NCBI RefSeq assembly: GCF_031877795.1
Contig: NC_133943.1
Span: forward strand, 12,765,001-12,829,000
Source: Strix aluco
Lineage: Eukaryota; Chordata; Aves; Strigiformes; Strigidae
Length of the DNA stretch: 64,000 nt
Direction: 5' to 3'
Each line of letters starts with the position of its first letter. The first letter of the stretch is position 1. Shown piece by piece: positions 12,953 to 24,699 of the stretch. The notes beneath the pieces were generated by a model, which was not told the origin of the DNA, did not search any database, and saw nothing but the letters and a program-made list of their open reading frames with translations. The position numbers were made by a program, and so were the translations under genes.

Positions 12953-15540
12953 CATTTGAAAATGTGTCATTCTGATAACTTGCTTCAGCAGTTGGGCCAG
13001 TCTCATTAAAAAAATTATTTTAAACATATCCATTGGAACATAGTTCATAGCAACATAAACCTCCCACAGCCAGAAAATATTAATGATGGAGGGACTAAAT
13101 AAAGAAATATGTGAGATAGAAACCTGCTTACTGTCTGTTGAGACTCTCTTTTTTTTACTATGAAATGAACATTTGGTTTCATGGAAATGGCCTTTATTAA
13201 TTAAGCCTTTGTTAACAAAGTGCAAAGATGAATGTAAATGATTTATTCTGCCAGCTTTACTGGAATAGCATCGATAAGTTGGCATTGTAGGAACTATAGC
13301 TTGCTCATAATGAACTGTGCTTTTTCTGTTTCGCGAATAACAAGGCCCCTGAAGATGAGCCTTTCCACCACTTCTCCCCACCCACACCATACATAAAGTC
13401 TGAATTTATTGAGAGAAATATACCGAGCAGAAACACAGTCTGCAAGGTACCACGAAGAGAGTAACCACATTCCTTGCTCTAGGAGCTTTGTGTTCCTCAC
13501 ATACATGTGTGACCTGGTATTCAGAGCAGTAGTCAGTCCTTTGACACATGAAGATGCTAATTAACCCTGACTTCAGTTGCAAAGAGAAGGGGGCCGTGGT
13601 CTATGCAGAAACTCTTCATCCATCTTCATTAGTCTCAATGTTTAAGTTTCCAGTTTCATCCCAGCACTTGGCTAAGACCATTGTTCTAAACCGATAACCT
13701 CAATAGAACATCAAAGTCAGTGTCTTCTGCTTATGCATCACCTAGAAAACAACATGCCCATTTTCTTCTTTCTGAAAGATAAGAATTAAAGCCAAGGTCA
13801 CAGGTAGCCTCCCATCAGTTTCAGTGGCCTTCGAATGATCCAGAGCGTTGAGTAGGTTTTTAATACACTAAGAGCACCTGTCCCTTAGAAAGGAGTCTGA
13901 AGCCTCCCACAGTGGGAAATAAATCCCACTCCATCCTAAAAAACAGTCCCTAGGCTCCTGTTCTGCTGCCTGTGGTTTCATGTGACACACCAGTGCCTGG
14001 GAACAGCATATAATAATGTTAAGAAATCCATCTGGCCACGATTTACATAACATTCGGTAGCTACTGCTGTTTTACCCAGATATGCAATGCATTAGGGAAC
14101 TGTACAGTCAGGAAAAAGAAGTAACTTGTTAAATACACTCATTATTTAGTATTATTTGACATAGAAATGCAGAGTAGTTACTTTTTATGGTGTTTGCTTG
14201 GTTGGAAAATAGCACTCCATTTACATACTTAATCTAGCGTTTAATTAATCCTCTATTTTTCCTTTCACTTTTTGTTGTTTTCAGCTTTATCATTCTTCCA
14301 GATGTTCCAGATGTACTGAGTGTAATAGGCAATTAGCGTAAAAATAGTTCAGCCAGTTCACATTATAAATCAAACTAGAGACTAGGGTTACGTCAGTGTG
14401 TACTCACAAATTAAACAGAGCCTCTCTCATCCAGAGGCCAGCTAGTTGAGCCTAGTCACCCAGAGGCTAACTAGTTGAGTCTAGTCACATTTCTGCTATG
14501 AAATTATTTTAGCTTCTAAAAGGAATAGTCTCTAGCTGCCCAAGATGTGCCTGAGAACGTTAGGAAGAATTTTGATCCAAGACAGGATCATGCCAGGGCC
14601 ATGCTAACAATTTCAAAGTAAAGATGATGGGGTTCTAGTGCTGGCAGCTGTGTCCTGGCACTGTTTAATTCCTTGGCAAAGAAGTAGCCTGTGAAAGACT
14701 CTCTCTTTGGTTTTTAATCAGCGTCACATAAAGTCCAACAGCCTCTTCTCCTGTACAGGGCATGAGATCAATGTTCCCAGCTCTGCTAGGAGAAAGAGCA
14801 CATACTAACACCATGGACCAACAAAGCCTCTTGGTCCTTCCATTAAAGAATGCAGTCTGCCTGGTGCTACAGACAGCAGTGTAATGGCTAGGCTTTTTGG
14901 TGTCTTGCCTTCACAGGCAAGGACATGAGCTTCTTTCCTCATTTCCCATTCTTCTGAAGTATGAGTCTTACCATAGCTCAACTAGACTACCACACAGAAA
15001 TTATCAAAAATGATACCCATATTCCAGTTTCAAAATTTTCTTCACGTGTAAGACCAGTAAAGTCAGTCATTCATAAGCTTTAATTCTGGGTAGATGCATT
15101 CCCTTGACTGACTATTCAAGTGTAAAAGACATAAACTAGCTTAATAATGAAGATAATAAGGATGTAAGAGCAGAACAGAAATTTCTTCAGGTCTGAAAGC
15201 AGCCAATTTATCAGATGTGAACAGAATAATTAATGATCACATTTAAATGTCAGGATTTAACAGAGACACTGCTATGAAGCTTATACAGTCTTACAGTTTA
15301 CCAGGGTTATTTCATTTGAAAGAAAAAAAAAGAGCCAGATTGTAGGGTAAATTCCAGTAACATGAGGCCATCTAGTGCACATTATCAGTGTTACAACATT
15401 TGTCTTCCAGGCTTTGTTTTTTTACCTCTGGCCCTAGCTCCTGCTCTATGATTTTCTGTAACTTGGGAAATATCTCATTTGTGAACAAGGGATGCAGTAA
15501 ACTTATTCTCTAGAAAGGTCACAATGGACAAAAAATGAGT
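12953..15540. other. Non-coding stretch with one small tandem duplication
   Basis: No confirmed gene. A 29-bp unit is repeated head to tail at 14431-14459 and 14460-14488 with three differences, all transitions. The rest is AT-rich sequence downstream of the SPINK-like gene. Confidence 0.5.
14431..14488. repeat. 29-bp tandem duplication
   Basis: Two adjacent 29-bp copies, each beginning CCAGAGGC and ending CTAGTCAC, differ at three positions (C/T, G/A, C/T). This is a short local duplication with some age. Confidence 0.85.
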
Positions 15541-15545
15541 CAACG

Positions 15546-15551
15546 TTTATT
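15546..15551 (-). terminator. Candidate poly(A) signal of the SPINK-like gene
   Basis: AATAAA on the minus strand is the first canonical signal downstream of the SPINK-like stop codon, giving a 3' UTR of about 0.55 kb. That is long for this family, so a non-canonical signal nearer the stop is possible. Confidence 0.4.
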
Positions 15552-16109
15552 TTAGTAAACATGCAAATTAAGTAGCTAAACAACATATATGAATCAGAAT
15601 TGTACAAAGTTAGAAGAAAAATGAGAATTTAAAATTTAGCTACAAAACAGAAAGAGTCAAAGCACTGCCTAGGAAAGCTGAAGCCTTTGAAAAGAAGCAT
15701 CTGCGAAAGTTTCTGGGTAAATGAAAGAAGATACTTCACCAACAAGGAAAGCAGAGGCAATGCCTGCACTGACTTGTGTCCACTCAAATCAGGTGGCATT
15801 GTCAGAAGATTTGAACTTTAGCTGTGGAGACAAATATATAATGAAAAGCTCATGTGAAAAGCAACTTGCTACAGAAAGAGGAATGCTCCTGAGAATCCCG
15901 AGGAAGCGCTTTGCAGGGAAGACAGAAGTGTCAGTCCCAACACTCTGGAGCAGAGAGAAGCAGCAAATGACAGAGCACAGCTGAAAAGCCTACTTTGTGC
16001 TTTGTTTGCCATCGGCAGAACAGGCAGGATGAATGAAATTAAATGAAGAGATTGTGATAAGGCAGTGTAAAGCTGTTCTCAGCACTCTCCTCTGTCACGC
16101 AGAATTCAT

Positions 16110-16155
16110 TCAGCATGCCCCTGCTTGCTTCATATGTAAGGCACCTCTACTTCGC
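16110..16155 (-). CDS. SPINK-like exon 4 (C-terminal end of Kazal domain)
   Basis: The acceptor TTCCTTTCCTTTGCAG precedes the exon. The first base completes a Leu codon begun in exon 3. It then encodes [14 protein letters not shown] and a TGA stop at 16110-16112. The terminal Cys is the sixth Kazal cysteine and ends the protein, as in most SPINKs. Confidence 0.88.
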
Positions 16156-19100
16156 CTGCAAAGGAAAGGAAGGACATAGACATTGCAGACACTAAATTTA
16201 ACGTTATGAATTAAAATCTCTCTGAAGTCTTCAGCCAACAACTTGCTAACAGAGAAGACACTATAAACATTTGCAGCAGACAAGGCACTGAGCTATAAAC
16301 AATTTCCTTTTAAAAATTATGTATTTTGTCCATAAAAAGCGAAGTATTTCCAGTACCACTTTTGAATTTTCACATGACCTGATTTGGGTCCAGGTGCCTT
16401 GTTAGCCCTGTGTTAGTCATTGGACTCTTCTCTTTACTGTCTGACTTCTACAGTTTGTGCTGGAATAGGAAGTTACTCACACAAATATCAAGGTCATTTA
16501 GATCAGTTGGACCTTATTGGTGGGAGAAGCAATTGTCTATAAAGATTAAGCAAAGAAGCAGAGGAATAGTGACCCTGAAAGAAATTATAGCACTTAGGTG
16601 GACTGGAAATACCAGATAACTCAGCTAACCTCAGATTTTGGCTTAATCAGGAGTAATTACGTAGTATTGTACTTACAGAACTGCTTTGCAGAAAGAACAT
16701 TTGTTGTTATACGTTTTCCCGTCAGAGCCGCAAAAAGGTTGATAGAGTCTTTCGCAGTAAATAGGTCTTCCTCTCTCTAACCTCTTGTATTCACTGCAGT
16801 CTACCTGAAAATAGAGTATAATTTTTCTTTGAATCTATTTTTCTCACATTCTCCATTCACCTGCAGAAGTTATGAATATATGAAGTTTTTGGACAAGCTT
16901 GTCAGCTGCTCTAGAGCAGCACAGTCAATGGGGCTCCACCTTCTATATTAGCTGAGCCTAAGCCTCAAAAAAGAAATGTTTCTTCTGATAGAGATGTGTG
17001 TGATGCTACCCATGTCAGGTACTGAGCACCTTCAGGGACTTCGCTGTCTATCTGAATAAGAATATAGTCACTGGAAAAATACAGCCCCTTTTCCATCTAC
17101 AGAAAAGTTGAGTCCTAATATTTCTTCTACCCAATTGCAATTGTCAGTAAATTCAGGTAAGATTAGTTCTCAAGGGTGTGAAGGGTTTCTGTCTCTTTAT
17201 TGCACAAGTATCAGCTCTTGAATCTTTTTACATTGGTGAAAGAATCTGTCCAGGTGGAATTAAGTAAAGTCCTATTTAAGTATTAACATGAAAAGAAATT
17301 ATTAAAAGGCCTTCATCTGGTAGTGGGACTGTATTCATTACAGACATATATAAAAATGGGAGTACAAACTCATAAAAGAAATGACTGAAAGTACTCCTGA
17401 TTTTGGAGCTCAATCTTCTCCTGTCAAATGAATGTCATTCCTAGTATTTGACAAGCAAGGAGTTCCTTGTGCAGTGCACATATTCTATTTAATGTGCTGG
17501 TTGTCATCCTCAAAAGCCTGGGGTTTGCTTGCCTAGGAAATCACCTGTCCTTATAGGTGCTGCTGTAACTAAAACTGGTTCAGCTCTCTTTGCTGCTAGT
17601 CTAGTGACAATCTGAAGCATATTAGTCTTTGGAGGGACACTGTGACTGGAGCTTTTCCTTCCTGAAGATCTAGCCAAAATAGGTATTATAAATGTATATA
17701 TTTAAAACAGAACCCAACCTTGCTGTTCTATTGTTATGGCATGATTTTTCCCCCTTCATTCTAACTCTTAGTGAAGAGTACTACTTCAGCCAACCCCTGG
17801 AATTTATTACAGATTATATGATTGGTTTTATGCTAGTCATTGCCCAGGGTTTGCAGGTGGGTGAAGTGAGGAGCTGTGTGTGTGGTCAGATGCTCCTTCA
17901 GCCATGGCTCAGCACAGGCTGAGGTCTCCACTGACAAAAAGAGTCATTAGCCAATAACTTTTTTGGGTATTACAGGCTTAAATCCGGTGTCGCATTGAAA
18001 CAAACAAACCAACCAACAAAAAAAGTATATGGGATGTTAGTTTACCTAGGTTTTCCCTTCATTTGGTCCTTTCCCTCTCCTCCAAAGCCCTGGCTGCTCA
18101 CACATTTCGAACTCCATGGCTGGAAAGCAGGAGGCAGCACACCGAGCCCCATGGCAAAAGCAGGTCAGGGACCTGACACAGCTGACAGGTATCCACAACA
18201 TAACCCAGCACAGGCAGTGGCATGAGGGGGGGGAGTCTTTGTGACTCGTAACTTACCATTTTAAAACTGGTCAACCACCAACTTGTGAGAAGGAAGGGCC
18301 AGGTAATAAAAACAGCTAGAAGCTAGGTGAATTTGCCCCATATGTGTATAACAGCTGGTAAAATGGGGAAGATACTTAGTTTGGTGTGAAGAGTGGAGCA
18401 GGCTTTTCCTGGAAAAGTATGTATGTCTTGGTGTACATTTAGGCATCAGAGGCTGTATATGTCGTGCCAGTGTGGGACCAGTTCTGTGTGTGTGTGAATT
18501 TCCACTCCCTGCTACTGTCCACTGGACTCCAAAAGGGCTTCTCTGCTCATCTAAGTAAGGATTTTTATTGCTTGGTGTCTCATTTCTTTCAGAGGCTGAC
18601 CCCAGGATGGACAGTCCAGCATGGTCAGAGAGAAATTAAAGTCTCTAGGTACATGAATTAGGATCTGAAAGTCACTGAGAAAGCCTTATAGTGTCACCAC
18701 CAGATAAGTATTTAAAAAAATCTTGATTTCTCTGACTTAAAAGTTGGCCTTGCCCAATTTCTTGCCCAGAATGCATTACAGGTAAAAACATCTAGGAGTT
18801 GTCAGGACAACTGTATGGAAACCACATATCTCAAACGCAGGGATTTCTCTTGGAAATCTCAATATTTTGGCAGAATTCAGTTAATGTTTAACATGGTTTT
18901 GTGTCTTCATGGACCTCATGTTGTTACAAACTATGTATTTTGATCCAGAAATAAAGGAGAAAATTACTCACCTCATTCTCTTTGGCAGCATCTGCAATAT
19001 AAACAGAATCACAAAAGATAAAGTAAAAAACACTGTTGATGAACATTCAGTTTGCAACTGGGATGATTTCATTACTACCAGCTCTTCCAGCAACACCAAG

Positions 19101-21204
19101 TCTCTTACCTCCTTGAAAGTAAATACTGACATTGTTTTTCAGTGTTTAATAAGATACAGGTGTCAGAACCTATTAAACAAGCAGACCTTATTGTATTGTT
19201 TACCTTAGAAAGCTGTGTCAGCAACTAGAACAGCCTCTGTCATGGGAGGGAAGGGAGGCTCTTGTTCCCCTTTTCACCAGAAAAAAGATTGAAAACCCAG
19301 GAGACAATATTATGTTCAATGGCCAGGCTGTTAGGATGAACTAGTTGTTGAGCATGAGTGGGTTTTAATTCCTAAGTTTATTTTAAAAAAATCATATGTG
19401 GCTGTAAGCAAATAACATGGTGCATTTATACTTTGATTTTCTGTCAATAACATGGATAATATCTTAATTAAAATATAATACTATATATAATAATGATAAT
19501 GCAATTTGGATCATAATACCACTTAAAAAAGTGTTTTCCCCTGCCAGTCAACATGGATTCTAAACTATTTGGCAGAAGTGTTGGCTTCTATTTTGTATAC
19601 ACATGGCATCTAATATAATAGAGCCCTGTTCTCAGGTGGGGCTTCAAAAAGCTCCTTCAAAACAGTGATAATTACGCCTCCCAGAAAGTAATCAAGTAAC
19701 ACTGGCGTGTCTCCATTATGGTGACACATTTGTTACTTTCTTTAGGAATGTATTTTGTTCTTCTGTCCTGTAATCGTCATTCTGTGGCTTCCAAGGGATA
19801 AAAGTTATCAGGCAGAGGCTTCTGTACAGAAGGAGCAGGAAGAAAATGTATTATGTTATAAAAGGCAATACAGCTCTAGCACTTGTCTTCCTGACTAAAT
19901 GTAGCTTTTTGTGATCTTTAAAGCCATTAAGCTTTCTACTGAAACTTCCTTTCATTGAGCTGCTTATATCTTCTCATGAAATGAAGCTGTCCAAGGTAAA
20001 GAAAACTAGCATAAATAATGTTCCATGTTAAGTTTCAATCTATATCACCAGAAGTTTGACTGAGTTTTCATTGTTCTGGAATTGGATCAAATTGAACCTA
20101 CTTCCACAAAAACATTAAGATGTTATTTTTTCTCTGGTAACCTTTCTTAGTAGCCACTATGTATTTGGGAGTGAATACAAAAAAGATGTGGCTGAAAAAG
20201 TATTGATCCATAAATTTTTAATGCAGACAAGATAAACTAGAAAGTTCGAGGAAGGAATCTGCTGGAATCCTTATGAACATAATATTTATTTATTCTTCTG
20301 CAGTTAATGAAACACTGTTTGAAGGAACAGTTTTCATCAAAAGCATTCCATTTCATTGAGATTGACATTTTTCATAAGAATTTTGATTTTGAGACTATTT
20401 TCAAAGCAAACTTTTCAGACCTATTCAAAATGGGAAAAGATTATTTTGTTTCATAATTTTGGTTTTGTTTTAACATTTTCATTGTTTTGCTTTTTTAACA
20501 TTCTTAATGCTATTGAACTGATATACTACTAGCAGAGAAGATTTGGACTCCCAGTTATTCTAAATATACTTATTTTTCTATATATTTCTTTTTTTTTTTT
20601 TTTATTGCAAGTTTTTGTTAAAAAAAATTACCAAGTGAAGGCTCAAGAAATTCCTCCCAGCTCCTTATTTTATCATATAACAACCTGTGCCTCAAAGATC
20701 TCTCAAGGCTGGCAAACTAACATTATAAAGAGGTCATTCACAGCCATGTTACGTAGCCCGTGCAGAATCAATGTCTCCTGCTTGCTCAGTTTGGCAGGAG
20801 AAGGACCTCATCACCTCCAAGCTCCCTGCTCCGATGGAAAAAATAAAAAAGTAGGTAAAAATCTGCTTTAGTTCTGAGGCTTTACAGTTCACTTTTTAGT
20901 TATATTGCAGAATAAGGCTCTGATTCACACCACCATCAAGGAATAGGTTTCATCTACTCAAGTTGGCAACTGTGAAGCTGGTGCAATATTGCTTGCTAAA
21001 TAGTGCACAGGCATAAAATTTCACTTGCTTTCTGCCACCCAAGTGCAGCAATCATTGCTTACTATCCCAGTAGACTGAGAAGCTTGCAGTGTTTGAACAT
21101 TAGAACTGTAACATATCAGGAAATAGAAAAGGGTACTCACTTGCTAAGCAAAGAGCTGCCAGTGTGAGGAGCAAAAAGGCGCCTGTTATCTTCATGGTAG
21201 ACAT
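16110..21204 (-). CDS. SPINK-family single Kazal serine protease inhibitor (four exons)
   Basis: Joined exons 21141-21204, 18972-18991, 16677-16804 and 16110-16155 encode an 85-residue secreted protein. Residues 1 to about 24 are a signal peptide with a Leu/Ala-rich core. The rest is one Kazal domain whose six cysteines have 13, 7, 10, 2 and 17 residues between them. The family hallmark [12 protein letters not shown] is intact. Kazal proteins block serine proteases by offering an exposed loop. The P1 residue, second after the second cysteine, is Arg (C-E-R-L), predicting trypsin-like targets. Every junction has GT/AG ends and compatible phases (1, 0, 2). A second in-frame ATG three codons in has a better start context and gives the usual MKxTG start of SPINK proteins (82 residues). 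Avian SPINK and ovomucoid genes are the relatives; the exact orthologue is not assigned. Confidence 0.9.
16677..16804 (-). CDS. SPINK-like exon 3 (Kazal core)
   Basis: The exon is 128 bp, with acceptor CTCTATTTTCAG and donor CT/GTAAGT. It encodes five of the six Kazal cysteines, beginning [12 protein letters not shown], then the reactive loop [11 protein letters not shown] and the [10 protein letters not shown] segment. It enters in phase 0 and leaves with two bases of the Leu codon. It is split from view because its reading frame has no internal ATG. Confidence 0.93.
18972..18991 (-). CDS. SPINK-like exon 2, a 20-bp microexon
   Basis: This very short exon lies between TTTATATTGCAG and GTGAGTAA. 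It encodes only the Asn codon remainder plus AAKENE, linking signal peptide and Kazal core. A tiny second exon at this place is normal for SPINK genes. It is required to connect exon 1 (phase 1) with exon 3 (phase 0). Confidence 0.82.
21141..21204 (-). CDS. SPINK-like exon 1 (signal peptide)
   Basis: The exon encodes 21 residues starting MSTMKITG, followed by a hydrophobic Leu/Ala core, and ends one base into an Asn codon before the donor GTGAGT. The first ATG (21202-21204) has C at -3. The second (21193-21195) has ACC before it and gives the MKITG start typical of the family, so it may be the main start. Confidence 0.87.
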
Positions 21205-21293
21205 GGGTTCTTGACCTGTTTCACAGCAATCTGTGCTCTAAGTATTCCAGTACACTTAGCTTAAATGTGTATTTGTGTATCTGCAAGAGCTGA

Positions 21294-21301
21294 TATATAT
21301 A
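21294..21301 (-). promoter_or_regulatory. TATA-like box of the SPINK-like gene
   Basis: TATATATA lies about 90 bp upstream of the first ATG on the minus strand. It would set transcription to start near 21265 and give a 5' UTR of about 60 nt. AT-rich sequence makes chance matches possible, but the spacing is right. Confidence 0.45.
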
Positions 21302-24000
21302 CATGCACACACAAAGAGCAGGAACCCTGATGATGAAATCCCCCTTGTAGAGAAGGTAATTAGAAGAAGGTGTTGCCCATGGGTAGTATCAATAAGAATG
21401 TCTTCTCTACAACATGAAGGTCATAAGTACAGGGCAAAGATGAGCGTCACAGCATGCATTGTGTTGATAAAGGAGATGTATTGTACTTTGGCTAATCCCC
21501 TTGCCTAATTAACTGTTTCATCTCCATTAACGAGTTCAAGGAGTGACTCAGTAAGGTGGTTACTTACTGCTGTTCTGTTATTGCCATATTGACCCTTAGA
21601 GCTTTTCCCAGGGAAAAAAGATCATTCTTACTAGGTATATGCCAAAAGATTCACACCAGTAGAGCTAAAATGCTTAATTCCTATTCTCTTGAAATTTTGG
21701 AGACCCTTGTCACTAGCTGTGGATAGAAGCGATGCTGGTTAGTATGGCCATGCACTGAGCCCTTTCAGACTGCTCTGTGGTGGTAGTTGCTGCTTGTAAA
21801 AGTCTGTGTTTCACATGAGTACCTTCATCTTCACACACAGCCCAGAAGATCCCCCAGTCTTTCAGTGTTCTTCTGCCTTTAAAGTTCCACCTGTTTAGAG
21901 ATCAGAAACAATGCTTTGTGACAGAAGGAGCAATGATAGTGCATTGCACTGCCTAGCAAAGAGAAGTGATGAGTTCACAGCCGTTGTGCATCCTGCTGGG
22001 TTACTGCCTAGTTTGCTGTCATGGAGATATAAAGAAGATCCCTGTGCTTGCCTGTCTTTTCCTTTGTTGCTATTTCCAGCACAATAGGTGTCATATCATG
22101 TGGGATTCTTTAAACAAATCCAACATACCTGTGTGTTAGTGACTTAATCAATAGGCATAATTTTCTTGCTTTTATACTACAGACCAGGGGTAGAGTCACA
22201 GTGGGAAACTCAGATCCAAGTCTTAATTTTCATAAAGTTCAAAGTAATGTGGAGTTTTGAGCCTATAGTTTTGTTTGAACCCATCCTTCCATAATTGCTT
22301 TCTCTTCAGTGATTGACAATGTAGATGTGCAAATTGTGTCAATATGAAATATCCCTGCACACCATTACAATTCACAGCATTTCAGTGATCACCTTCCCTA
22401 CATTGCAAGATAGCCTGGGGGTTTTTCCCCATGAAGGAGTTAGGGTCATATATGCTAATTTCACTAAGACAGAAGGACTGAATGTTCTTGAAGAAAAGGT
22501 TGTAGTAGGTCAAGTAGACCTCGGGCCCCACTGATCCATCCCAAGAGGAATATGGATCATCTTGTTTTTAAAGAATGTAGGTAATGCATAAATGGTTAAT
22601 TTCTCATTGCTTAATGGGACAAAAAAAAATAGTTGCCATCAAATTCCAGTTCCAGAATAGATAAAGATCTGGCTTGAGGTGGAGGCCAGTAGATTTTTTT
22701 TCAAATGCCCTTACTTCAATGATTTAATTTTAATTTTTTCTTTGTTCTTGAACATCTGTGCATATTCCTGTGAGGTGGAGATCACAAAAGACAGGCTGTG
22801 ATTTAAATTGGAGTTGGTCTGGATTCTGCTGCTTTGGGATGTCAGTGAAATTTTTGTTCTGGGAAGTGCAAAACCTTTTTGAAGAGCCTGCTGTAGAGTG
22901 TGTATGAACTGATGGAGAATATTTAGGACATGTTTGTTGATTGATGGACAATTATCAACATTAGGCAACAAGAGCAAAACCCAAAACAACCCAGAAAGTA
23001 CTCTTAGTCTGAGTAGTTCTGAGCAAACAAGACACTTGAGGATATCTTGAAATTATAAAACTGAAGCTTGACAGAACACGCAGGTTCCTTGACACTGGTA
23101 TGAGGAAATCTGCCACTTTGGTTACACTCTCTTGCCTAATATGGTGCTATAGAGTGTACTGTCTGATGCAACCTCCGCATCCATCCCATCTGTCTAGTGG
23201 AAGAATATAAACACCTGTTCGCAGTCTTCTGAGTTAATGTAGGAAGATTTTCTGAGGACTAGTGTAGAAAGGGAGGACTTTTGGAGGTTGGAAGGGGATA
23301 ACGAGGGAGGTAGATTTTTGGATCAGATTTTTCTTAGAATTTGAAAATTACCTCACTGTTGAAAGGATTCCTGATGCTTATTCTATGCCCCATAGCAGGA
23401 AAGTCATGGTGTGAATGTTTTCCTTCTGGTAATGTTTAGGTGTTTTGATTAGGGCTTTTGAATCAAATTAAGACGAATTTTCTGAGCCGTGGACCTTAAT
23501 CTTTGTAGGGCTTTCTCAGACCACTCAAGTAGGAGGGATACAGTTCTGATGAGAAGCTGTGACATATTGTAGGGTGCACAAATAGGAGCTCGCTGCAAGC
23601 AGGGCACAGCAGGGTGTCAGATGAAGTTCTGCAGATCTTTGAGTTTTGAAATATCAAAGCTGTCTTGAAGCTTTGAGAAAAAAAAATACATACACAGAAA
23701 GCAACAGCCTGTTTCACTTTCTGCTGTGAGGTAATACTCATGTGCAAAATCTCAAAATGAAATTTGGTAAAAAGCAATGCCACAAAGCATTTTTTGCAAC
23801 TCCAGTTTAAAAGGATATTGAAGTATCTATGTATCTATATGCCTAGCTTTAAGAATGGGCAGAATTCACATTAGCCAACTGGAGAAAATAGTCACTGTTG
23901 GACTGAAAAAATGCTTCATCTGAGGTGCCTTTCTGTCAAGACTTGCAGAGACTTGTTTGCCCTGGTAGTCTTCATACAGAGCTGGTCTGACAACCTGAGA
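21302..24000. other. Intergenic DNA upstream of the SPINK-like gene
   Basis: No exon, RNA gene or intact repeat was recognised. Short open frames at 22325-22534 and 23496-23783 lack domain signals. Confidence 0.5.
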
Positions 24001-24115
24001 CCTGTCATACTGAGGTAGGCCAAAGGTTCATCTAGGTCAGAGTGCTGTCTTCAGGAACATTCAGCAGCAGATTGAGAGAATAGGACTTTTCTCTTGGTGG
24101 ACAAGTTGAACATGA
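24000..24115. repeat. Possible old LINE (CR1-like) remnant
   Basis: The words AGGCCAAAGGTTCATCTAGG and the following GTGCTGTCTTCAGGAAC resemble a piece of an old amniote CR1-type repeat as I remember it. The match is short and diverged. Confidence 0.3.
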
Positions 24116-24215
24116 GTCAATGGTTTGCCCCTATACTGAACAAGTCCAGCTCTGCACACTGGGCTGTATTAGTAAGAATGTAATTATCGAGTCAAAACCA
24201 TCATTGTTTCCCCCT

Positions 24216-24699
24216 GTTCAGCACTTATGAGGGTCTGTGCACAGTTCTGGGCTCCCCAGTACAAGAAAGTCTCTGAAATACTGGGTGAAATCCAACAAAG
24301 GACTGCCAAGATATTTAGAGGAATGAAGCGCGTGTCATAACTAGGAAAGATTGAGAGAGGTCGTTTGTTCGGTTTGAAGAAAGGAGGCAAAGTCTCCTTG
24401 TTGTCTTCAGCTACTTTATAGGGGCATAGAGAGGACAAGAGCCAGACTCTTCTTGTAGGTGCACAGTGAAAGGAAGAGAGAGAATAGTGCAAATTGCAAC
24501 AAAAGAAATTCCAATTATATGTGAGGAAAACAAATTTCGCAATGAGAGTAGTCAAGCATTGGAACAGGTTGCCCAGAGACATTATTGGAGACATTAAGAA
24601 ATGGATCTGTTCTAAACTGGCCATGGTCTGGTGGTGGGGTGGGGATGTGGGGAACCTCCAGTGGTCCATTCCAACCTGAACTGATTCTGTGATTCTCAT
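24216..24699 (+). mobile_element. CR1 LINE 3' fragment
   Basis: The order of blocks matches the 3' end of avian CR1 non-LTR retrotransposons: GTTCTGGGCTCCCCAGTAC, then the segment with CTACTTTATAGGGGC, then AAGCATTGGAACAGGTTGCC, then CCATTCCAACCTGAACTG and a TTCTGTGATTCT tail. It is 5'-truncated, as nearly all CR1 copies are, and sense is plus. The 171-codon open frame on the opposite strand (24184-24699) is an antisense accident. Confidence 0.85.

Noticed and set aside
18909-19208. 99-codon plus-strand frame
   Set aside because: It overlaps the minus-strand SPINK-like microexon and has no recognisable domain.
24184-24699. 171-codon minus-strand open frame
   Set aside because: It lies antisense to a CR1 LINE 3' end, so it is a by-product of the repeat.
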